From contig PFNV01000015.1 of assembly GCA_002792165.1 (NCBI GenBank), positions 3,112 through 8,398 on the forward strand: DNA of 5,287 bases, in the 5' to 3' direction. The notes under the pieces are model-generated. The model saw nothing but the letters and a program-made list of their open reading frames with translations. It was not told where the DNA came from and made no database searches. The DNA is from Candidatus Tagabacteria bacterium CG_4_10_14_0_2_um_filter_40_13. GTDB taxonomy: Bacteria; Patescibacteriota; Minisyncoccia; GCA-002779875. Made by a program: the position numbers and the translations under genes. This document shows, piece after piece, positions 1 through 4,078 of the stretch; position 1 is the stretch's first letter, and each line of letters begins with the position of its first letter.

Positions 1-248
1 GTAAATTCCGTTTTCAATCCCGGCCTTTTGAGTTCGGACGGCAAACGCATCGGTTCGTATCGCTTTCCGTCGTCGCCAACAATTCCCCAAAATCCGCCTT
101 CCTCGTTTATATAATGAACAGTGCCCGTTATGTTTTTAACTCTTTCCAGCGGCAAAGCAGTTTTTGTAATACCTACTATAATTACCAGCATTACAACGAC
201 CATTGCCAAAAAAGTCGCCAAAATCAGAATTTTTTCTTTCTTGCTCAA
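1..248 (-). CDS. Small membrane-anchored protein of unknown function, partial
   Basis: Only the first 82 residues are visible; the gene continues past the window edge. It starts at a TTG codon (248-246), chosen because AAGGAGG lies 9 nt upstream and because this frame alone reads as a sensible protein. Residues 3-6 are KKEK, residues about 7-27 form one hydrophobic helix (signal anchor or uncleaved signal peptide, no lipobox cysteine), and the rest should lie outside the membrane. The exported part holds GTVHYINEEGGFWGIVGDDG, followed by a Y-E-P..LP.EL motif. From memory this resembles a small beta-rich family with 'GGF[WY]GI[VA].DDG..Y.P..LP' found in many bacteria and archaea, of unknown role. 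It starts 2 nt after the stop of the SbmA-like gene, with its ribosome site inside that gene's last codons, so translational coupling is likely. Identity as a gene is fairly sure; function is unknown. Confidence 0.8.
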   Translation of the reverse strand, partial: MSKKEKILILATFLAMVVVMLVIIVGITKTALPLERVKNITGTVHYINEEGGFWGIVGDDGKRYEPMRLPSELKRPGLKTEF

Positions 249-250
249 AT

Positions 251-1552
251 TTATTCGCCTCCTTCATTTTTTTCTTCTTTGATTCGATGTTTATCCAAGT
301 TTTGTTCGAATTCTTTAAGGCGCATGTGAATACTGCGCAATTCCGTGATAGTTGTCCAATTATTAATGAACAGGGAAAAACATGCGCGCACTTGGTCAAA
401 TGAATTGGCTACTTTTTGCAGTACGCCAAGCGTGATAAGGCTGGTAAAAAGGCCATGCCCCATTATGATATAGGGCGTAAGCACCATTGTTTGGCTGAAT
501 AATCCTCGCCACGCATCAAAATATCCATAATGCAAGAATAAGCGATGATAATTAAATTTGATACCGGTAAATAATTCTGTAAGCGTTTTAGCGGAAGAAT
601 AGTTTATTTTGTCGTCTTCGCCTAAAACAAGTTCTTTGCGGAATGCCGCTTCAACTTTCTGGTTGTTGTATTCCAATCCGGGCAATTTAGAGCCGACGTA
701 CCACGAGATAACCATTCCGCCTACGCTTACTATAAGGGCAATCCACACAAGAAACCCCGGAATGTATTGGGCGGTGATAATTTCTTTGACCGCCGGAATA
801 AAAAATATCATCTTGCTTAGCCACCATGTTGCCGGAAGAATTACGGCAAACGGCAAAATTAAAGCGATTAGTTTTGCAACTCTTCCTATCTTCGGAATTT
901 TTCTGAAGTACGAAAACAGTGTCGCCGTTATTTTTTTTATCCAGGAAATTTTGTGTACCATCAGGGCAGATTTCGAAAAGCCGCTTAGCCCCGCCGCTAA
1001 CGGAATAAATCCTATCATCAGCGCTATCTGTATCAATATAATCGGATTATTGCCGATAACGGGTATCGCTGAAACATTAACCAATCTGCTTAATTTCCAC
1101 AAAATGGGGATAAAAGCGATTAAGGTCATAGTTGCTTCGGCTACCTGAATTCCCAGTGACTCAATTATCCGCGCGAACCGGAAAGCATCTTCCTGGATTC
1201 GCTGGCTTGCGCCTTCAATTTCTTCCTTAACATTTCGCCATCGCGGAATGTAATTAAAAGTAATCGATTCACGCCAGCGCAGGGAATAGAGGCGGGTAAA
1301 ATAACTTGTGACGGTGGCAAGTAAAACATATGGGATTGCAATCCACATGAATCTTATGAGGCCGTCATAAAATTTCGGTATGCCTGATAGGCCGAATTTG
1401 CCGGATTCCTGCAAAAGATCGTAAAAATCTCCGTACCAGGTGTTCAGTCGTACCGACATTTGTACCTGAAAATATAATAATAACAATATAAAAGAAATTC
1501 CGCCGTAAGCCCACCAAAACCACTTTTTGCTCCAGAAAAATGCTTTAATCAT
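251..1552 (-). CDS. SbmA/BacA-family inner-membrane peptide transporter, variant with internal insert
   Basis: 433 residues. SbmA/BacA proteins are proton-driven inner-membrane importers of antimicrobial peptides and other cargo, related to ABC-transporter membrane domains but without an ATPase. Landmarks seen: LNTWYGDFYDLLQ (36-48), EGASQRIQEDAFRFA (113-127), ESLGIQVAEATMTLIAFIP (131-149), SKLPGLEYNNQKVEAAFRKE (288-307) with LVLGEDD next, NYHRLFLHYGYF (334-345), and ITLGVLQKVANSFDQVR (373-389) followed by NNWTTITELRSI. These match E. coli SbmA and BacA as I remember them. The N terminus is about 75 residues shorter than E. coli SbmA, and residues about 168-262 are an extra hydrophobic segment. 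The ATG at 1552-1550 follows GGGGGTGA and GAGGTGA. A perfect TTGACA promoter lies upstream. Family is secure; the cargo cannot be told from sequence. Confidence 0.87.
   Translation of the reverse strand: MIKAFFWSKKWFWWAYGGISFILLLLYFQVQMSVRLNTWYGDFYDLLQESGKFGLSGIPKFYDGLIRFMWIAIPYVLLATVTSYFTRLYSLRWRESITFNYIPRWRNVKEEIEGASQRIQEDAFRFARIIESLGIQVAEATMTLIAFIPILWKLSRLVNVSAIPVIGNNPIILIQIALMIGFIPLAAGLSGFSKSALMVHKISWIKKITATLFSYFRKIPKIGRVAKLIALILPFAVILPATWWLSKMIFFIPAVKEIITAQYIPGFLVWIALIVSVGGMVISWYVGSKLPGLEYNNQKVEAAFRKELVLGEDDKINYSSAKTLTELFTGIKFNYHRLFLHYGYFDAWRGLFSQTMVLTPYIIMGHGLFTSLITLGVLQKVANSFDQVRACFSLFINNWTTITELRSIHMRLKEFEQNLDKHRIKEEKNEGGE
258..264 (-). promoter_or_regulatory. Ribosome binding site setting a TTG start
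   Basis: On the minus strand this reads AAGGAGG, 9 nt before the TTG at 248-246. It lies inside the last codons of the SbmA-like gene (encoding the terminal Gly-Gly-Glu region). It is the main reason to accept the TTG start; the first in-frame ATG would fall inside the membrane helix. Confidence 0.75.
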
Positions 1553-1595
1553 TTCACCTCACCCCCTTTCTTTTTAAATGTGCGTACTTTCCGCC

Positions 1596-1624
1596 AAAAT
1601 AACGTAAAACCTTGAAAATGTCAA
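1596..1624 (-). promoter_or_regulatory. Sigma-70-type promoter for the SbmA-like operon
   Basis: On the minus strand: a -35 TTGACA (1624-1619, perfect consensus), a 17-bp spacer, and a -10 TATTTT (1601-1596, 4 of 6). Transcription would start near 1589, giving a leader of about 37 nt to the ATG at 1552. It is back to back with the secE promoter. Confidence 0.6.
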
Positions 1625-1651
1625 TGGTATGCGAATATTACCTAAAACCCC

Positions 1652-1679
1652 TTGACTTGTTTTTGAGGTTTGCTAGAAT
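1652..1679 (+). promoter_or_regulatory. Strong sigma-70-type promoter for secE-nusG-rplK
   Basis: -35 TTGACT (1652-1657), a 16-bp spacer, and an extended -10 TGC-TAGAAT (1671-1679). Transcription would start near 1686, leaving a 5' leader of about 45 nt before secE. I see no terminator-like hairpin or riboswitch in that leader. Confidence 0.75.
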
Positions 1680-1731
1680 ATAAAAATCAAACCCGGGAAG
1701 GGGCTTTTTAAATTAAAGACAAAATTCAAAT

Positions 1732-1929
1732 ATGTCGCTTATAGGAAAATTAATCAATTATTTCAAGGAAACAAGAATCGAGCTGAAACATGTTAATTGG
1801 CCGACAAAGAAGGTCACGATGCGCTTTACCATGCTGGTGATAGGAATTTCTTTTGCCGTTGCCTTATATTTGGGTTTTTTTGATATGTTATTCACTTATT
1901 TACTGAACACTTTTGTGTTGAGCGCGTAG
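1732..1929 (+). CDS. secE: SecE, preprotein translocase subunit
   Basis: 65 residues, the short one-helix form of SecE found in most bacteria outside the enterics (E. coli SecE has three helices). SecE clamps SecY in the plasma-membrane translocon and is essential for protein export. The amphipathic N-terminal helix carries the family signature as FKETRIELKHVNWPTKKVT (about 11-29), followed by one transmembrane helix at about 34-58. It is the first gene of secE-nusG-rplK, the usual bacterial order, behind a strong extended -10 promoter. No Shine-Dalgarno sequence sits just before the ATG: the upstream 20 nt are A/T-rich and the purine-rich GGGAAGGGG lies near 1695-1703, too far away. The stop is TAG, 19 nt before nusG. 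Confidence 0.95.
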   Translation: MSLIGKLINYFKETRIELKHVNWPTKKVTMRFTMLVIGISFAVALYLGFFDMLFTYLLNTFVLSA

Positions 1930-1948
1930 TTGTTTAAATAAATAAATT

Positions 1949-2494
1949 ATGCCGAAACAAACATCAGAATTCGGAAAAAATTGGTATGCTGTGCATACTT
2001 ATGCCGGCTATGAAGACGCGGTGGCGCGCAATTTGAAACAGCGTATTGAGTCTTTGGGGGTAGAAGACAAAATTTTTAACGTTTTGGTTCCCGTGGAAAA
2101 GAAAATACGTATTAAAGGCGGAAAAAGAAGAGTGGTGGAAGAAAAAATTTATCCCGGCTATGTTTTAGTGGAGATGATAGTTGCCGACGATTCATGGTAT
2201 ATTGTGCGCAATACGCCTCGTGTGACCGGTTTTGTCGGAAGCGGCACCACGCCTATGCCTTTAAAAAAAGAAGAGATTGATATTTTATTTCAGAGAATGG
2301 GAGTGCAAGAGCCAAAATATAAATTCGATATCGGCATCGGCGATACAGCAAGAATTACAGATGGTCCGTTTAAAGATTTTGAAGGAAAAGTGCACGCCAT
2401 TGACGAAGAGAGGGGCAAGATTAAAATTCTTGTTTCGATGTTCGGCCGCGAAACTCCCGTAGAATTGGATTTTTTACAAGTGAAGAAGATTTGA
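1949..2494 (+). CDS. nusG: NusG, transcription antitermination/processivity factor
   Basis: 181 residues, the same length as E. coli NusG. It binds RNA polymerase through its N-terminal NGN domain, reducing pausing, and links to Rho or the ribosome through its C-terminal KOW domain. The NGN domain runs from about 10 to 110: KNWYAVHTYAGYEDAVARNL at the start, then EEKIYPGYVLVEM and a conserved VRNTPRVTGFVG segment. The KOW domain is at about 125-181, with GDTARITDGPFKDFEGKV and a MFGRETPVELDF ending. It lies between secE (19 nt) and rplK (3 nt), the standard arrangement. The ATG is preceded only by A/T-rich sequence with no Shine-Dalgarno, so it may rely on an unstructured A/U-rich initiation region. 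It ends in TGA. Confidence 0.97.
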   Translation: MPKQTSEFGKNWYAVHTYAGYEDAVARNLKQRIESLGVEDKIFNVLVPVEKKIRIKGGKRRVVEEKIYPGYVLVEMIVADDSWYIVRNTPRVTGFVGSGTTPMPLKKEEIDILFQRMGVQEPKYKFDIGIGDTARITDGPFKDFEGKVHAIDEERGKIKILVSMFGRETPVELDFLQVKKI

Positions 2495-2497
2495 ATT

Positions 2498-2923
2498 ATG
2501 GCAAAGAAAATAAAAACAATAATTAAATTACAGATACCCGCGGGAAAAGCGAATCCTGCTCCTCCGGTTGGGCCGGCTTTAGGCCAGCACGGACTCAATA
2601 TCGGCGAATTCGTGAGTAAATTTAATGAAGCGACAAAGGAAATGAGTGAAGACATTATTCCCGTTGAAATTACCGTTTATGAAGATCGCACTTATACTTT
2701 CAAGCTGAAAACTCCGCCTGCGTCGGACTTGCTTCGCAAAGCAATCGGAATTGAAAAAGGTTCGGCTAATCCTTCGACTTCCAAAGTCGGAAAAATAACG
2801 AAAGCGCAGATCAGACAGATTGCAGAGAGAAAAATGGAAGATTTGAACGCGAACGATATTGACGCGGCGGAAAAAATTATCGCGGGGACTGCTAGAAGCA
2901 TGGGGATTGAGATAGTAGAATAA
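2498..2923 (+). CDS. rplK: Ribosomal protein uL11 (L11)
   Basis: 141 residues, against 142 in E. coli. L11 binds 23S rRNA at the GTPase-associated centre and helps recruit elongation and release factors. The N-terminal domain (about 1-70) shows LQIPAGKANPAPPVGPALGQ, the proline-rich hinge signature, then HGLNIGEFVSKFN. The C-terminal RNA-binding domain has FKLKTPPASDLLRKAIGIEK, then KVGKITKAQIRQIAE and the closing AGTARSMGIEI. It begins 3 nt after nusG with at most a weak GAAGAAG upstream, so it is probably translated by coupling. An intrinsic terminator follows 15-20 nt after the stop, and rplA (uL1), its usual partner, does not follow. Confidence 0.98.
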   Translation: MAKKIKTIIKLQIPAGKANPAPPVGPALGQHGLNIGEFVSKFNEATKEMSEDIIPVEITVYEDRTYTFKLKTPPASDLLRKAIGIEKGSANPSTSKVGKITKAQIRQIAERKMEDLNANDIDAAEKIIAGTARSMGIEIVE

Positions 2924-2937
2924 AAATTTGTTTTGAT

Positions 2938-2978
2938 AAAAATTCCCGCCTGGAGTATTGCGTCGAGGCGGGATTTTT
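2938..2978 (+). terminator. Intrinsic terminator after rplK
   Basis: TCCCGCCT (2944-2951) pairs with AGGCGGGA (2966-2973) around a 14-nt loop, followed by TTTTT. The flanking A's upstream could extend the stem after one mismatch and could give a weak terminator on the other strand. It ends the secE-nusG-rplK unit. Confidence 0.85.
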
Positions 2979-2986
2979 GCTAAAAC
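2958..2986 (+). promoter_or_regulatory. Possible weak promoter inside the rplK terminator
   Basis: TTGCGT (2958-2963), a 17-bp spacer and an extended -10 TGC-TAAAAC (2978-2986). The match is only moderate, but a start near 2993 would supply the small gene at 3021 and thymidylate kinase, which otherwise lack a visible promoter behind the terminator. Confidence 0.27.
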
Positions 2987-3005
2987 TAGAAAAGCTCGTT
3001 CTTTG

Positions 3006-3012
3006 AGAGGAG
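3006..3012 (+). promoter_or_regulatory. Ribosome binding site for the small frameshifted gene
   Basis: AGAGGAG ends 8 nt before the ATG at 3021. It is a strong, well-spaced site and the main sign that translation begins here, although the open frame closes after only 37 codons. Confidence 0.6.
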
Positions 3013-3020
3013 AATAAGAG

Positions 3021-3198
3021 ATGAAAATCATAAAACCGTACTTACAATTTAAGGGAATGGCGTCATTTTTTAAAACTTCGCTGCTCAAAAAAATCTCATC
3101 CGCAAATGCGGGAAATCGCAATTCCGTTGCTTAAAGAATTCCAGAAGCGGATCCCGATTATTTTCGATGATATTCAGATAGACAATGAAAAGAAATAA
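3021..3198 (+). pseudogene. Small gene of unknown function, apparently frameshifted
   Basis: No known family recognised. From the ATG at 3021, behind a good ribosome site, the frame reads MKIIKPYLQFKGMASFFK and stops at 3132-3134 after 37 codons. The +1 frame overlaps it and stays open to TAA at 3196-3198, ending ...REIAIPLLKEFQKRIPIIF, then DDIQIDNEKK, which looks much more protein-like than the in-frame tail. The frames overlap at an A7 run (3087-3093). Removing one A there would give one continuous protein of about 58 residues. Explanations are a real mutation, a homopolymer sequencing error, or transcript or ribosome slippage on A7. The shift could also lie elsewhere between 3034 and 3131. 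The restored stop is 33 nt before thymidylate kinase, so co-transcription is likely. That this is a coding region is moderately supported; its role is unknown. Confidence 0.5.
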
Positions 3199-3212
3199 AA
3201 ACGCGTTATAAT

Positions 3213-3220
3213 AAGGAGGT
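3213..3220 (+). promoter_or_regulatory. Ribosome binding site of the thymidylate-kinase-family gene
   Basis: AAGGAGGT is a near-perfect Shine-Dalgarno sequence, but it ends 11 nt before the chosen ATG at 3232, slightly long. An earlier ATG at 3224 is only 3 nt away and opens a three-codon frame (Met-Lys-Ile-stop) whose TGA overlaps the real ATG. Confidence 0.75.
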
Positions 3221-3231
3221 AAAATGAAGAT

Positions 3232-3945
3232 ATGAAAATTAATCCTTATAAGTATCCGTTTATAGTCATTGAGGGAATTGACGGCTGCGGAAAGTCAACT
3301 CTGATTGAGATGTTGCAAAAATGGGATGAAAAAAACGGCATCGGCGGGATTTTTACCAAGGAGCCGACTGACGGAGAGATCGGTCAGAGGATTCGCATGA
3401 TTTTGGATAATGACGGCCGCGACGATAAGGGGCATAAGGTAAGCGCCGAAAGTCTACAAGTGTTATATATCAAGGACCGTTTGGAGCATCGGCAATCAGA
3501 AGCCGCATTTCTGGAAATGTATTCTGTTTTTACTGACAGGGATTATCCATCTACTCTTAGTTATTATTATGCCAGTCACGGGAATCTGGGATTTAAATGG
3601 ATTTTGAGCAAGCATGAAAAAATCTTAGGCGATTATTTCTTTATCCCCGACTTAGTTATTATTCTTGATTTGCCGGCAGAAGAAGCAATAAAGAGAATTA
3701 AAAAAACAGGAAAAAAAATGGATTTTTTTGAAAAACTGGAATTTTTGAGATTGGTTCGAGACGGCTATCTCGTTTTCCCGAGATTGATACAGGAAATTTA
3801 TCCCGAAAGCGAAATGCACATTGCCGTTACTGATGCCACGCAATCGCCGGAAAAAGTTTTTAAGGACAGTCTCGTTTGGATTGATAAATGCTTTCAAAAA
3901 AAATTGGAAGCGGCGAAATATATCAAAATTTTTAAGAAGAAATAA
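3232..3945 (+). CDS. tmk: Thymidylate-kinase-family nucleoside monophosphate kinase
   Basis: 237 residues, against about 205-215 for typical bacterial Tmk, which phosphorylates dTMP to dTDP in the cytoplasm. A Walker A P-loop GIDGCGKST lies at 15-23. TKEPTDGEIGQRIR (42-55) corresponds to the REPGGT...IR region. LYIKDRLEH (78-86) matches the LFAADRxQH motif, whose Arg contacts the nucleotide monophosphate. DRDYPSTLSYY (102-112) corresponds to the DRxxxSTxAYQ motif of E. coli. PDLVIILDLPAEEAIKRI (139-156) is the classic Tmk strand and helix, followed by a Lys-rich lid (KKTGKK) and a FLRLVRDGYL segment. The Gln of AYQ, which helps read thymine, is Tyr112 here, so strict dTMP specificity is uncertain. 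The upstream small gene probably shares its transcript; a terminator follows 6 nt after the stop. Family is secure, exact substrate less so. Confidence 0.85.
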   Translation: MKINPYKYPFIVIEGIDGCGKSTLIEMLQKWDEKNGIGGIFTKEPTDGEIGQRIRMILDNDGRDDKGHKVSAESLQVLYIKDRLEHRQSEAAFLEMYSVFTDRDYPSTLSYYYASHGNLGFKWILSKHEKILGDYFFIPDLVIILDLPAEEAIKRIKKTGKKMDFFEKLEFLRLVRDGYLVFPRLIQEIYPESEMHIAVTDATQSPEKVFKDSLVWIDKCFQKKLEAAKYIKIFKKK

Positions 3946-3950
3946 AATAA

Positions 3951-3983
3951 AACCCGTTCGAAAGAGCGGGTTCTTGCTTTTTT
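3951..3983 (+). terminator. Intrinsic terminator after tmk
   Basis: AACCCGTTC (3951-3959) pairs with GAGCGGGTT (3964-3972) over nine pairs including one G-U, closed by a GAAA tetraloop. CTTGC and then TTTTTT follow. The A-rich sequence on the left side could allow termination on the other strand too. Confidence 0.85.
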
Positions 3984-4001
3984 GTGTAGCCTTGCTAGAT
4001 T
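3974..4001 (+). promoter_or_regulatory. Possible promoter for the fusion gene
   Basis: TTGCTT (3974-3979), a 16-bp spacer and an extended -10 TGC-TAGATT (3993-4001). The layout copies the secE promoter (16-bp spacer, TGC before the -10). It overlaps the T-tract of the tmk terminator. Transcription from about 4008 would give a leader of about 70 nt carrying the repeat-like sequence at 4011-4037. Confidence 0.35.
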
Positions 4002-4010
4002 TGTCCTAAA

Positions 4011-4037
4011 TGGTTCGACTTCGCTCACCACGATGGT
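4011..4037 (+). repeat. Short repeat-like element with alternative hairpins
   Basis: TGGT (4011-4014) and ACCA (4027-4030) flank TCGACTTCGCTC, and a second TGGT (4034-4037) can pair with the same ACCA. TTCGACTTCGCTCA resembles, from memory, short intergenic repeats (reverse form TGAGCGAAGTCGAA) common in several bacterial groups. Only one copy is in this window, so repeat status is unproven. Confidence 0.35.
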
Positions 4038-4062
4038 TTTTTGACAAAAAATTCTCAAAATT

Positions 4063-4069
4063 AGAGGAG
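4063..4069 (+). promoter_or_regulatory. Ribosome binding site deciding the fusion-gene start
   Basis: AGAGGAG ends 9 nt before the ATG at 4079. The in-frame ATG at 4010 has no such site, and its extra 23 residues would be translated from the repeat-like DNA, so 4079 is preferred. Confidence 0.8.
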
Positions 4070-4078
4070 AAGATAAAA

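Noticed and set aside
609..1148. 179-residue open frame on the plus strand
   Set aside because: It is antisense to the SbmA-like gene, which has clear family motifs; no ribosome site and no family features.
2579..3121. 180-residue minus-strand open frame
   Set aside because: It runs antisense through rplK and its terminator; the composition is shadow-like and Arg/Phe-rich.
3207..3212. TATAAT before tmk as a -10 box
   Set aside because: No -35 at the right distance, and transcription would begin at or after the Shine-Dalgarno sequence.
4041..4077. TTGACA at 4041-4046 as a promoter for the fusion gene
   Set aside because: No -10 box at 15-19 bp: the right position holds GAGGAG, the ribosome site. 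GATAAA is 25 bp away.
4010..4078. Upstream ATG giving a 23-residue N-terminal extension of the fusion protein
   Set aside because: No ribosome site; the extension would be translated from the repeat-like element, while the ATG at 4079 has AGAGGAG at good spacing.
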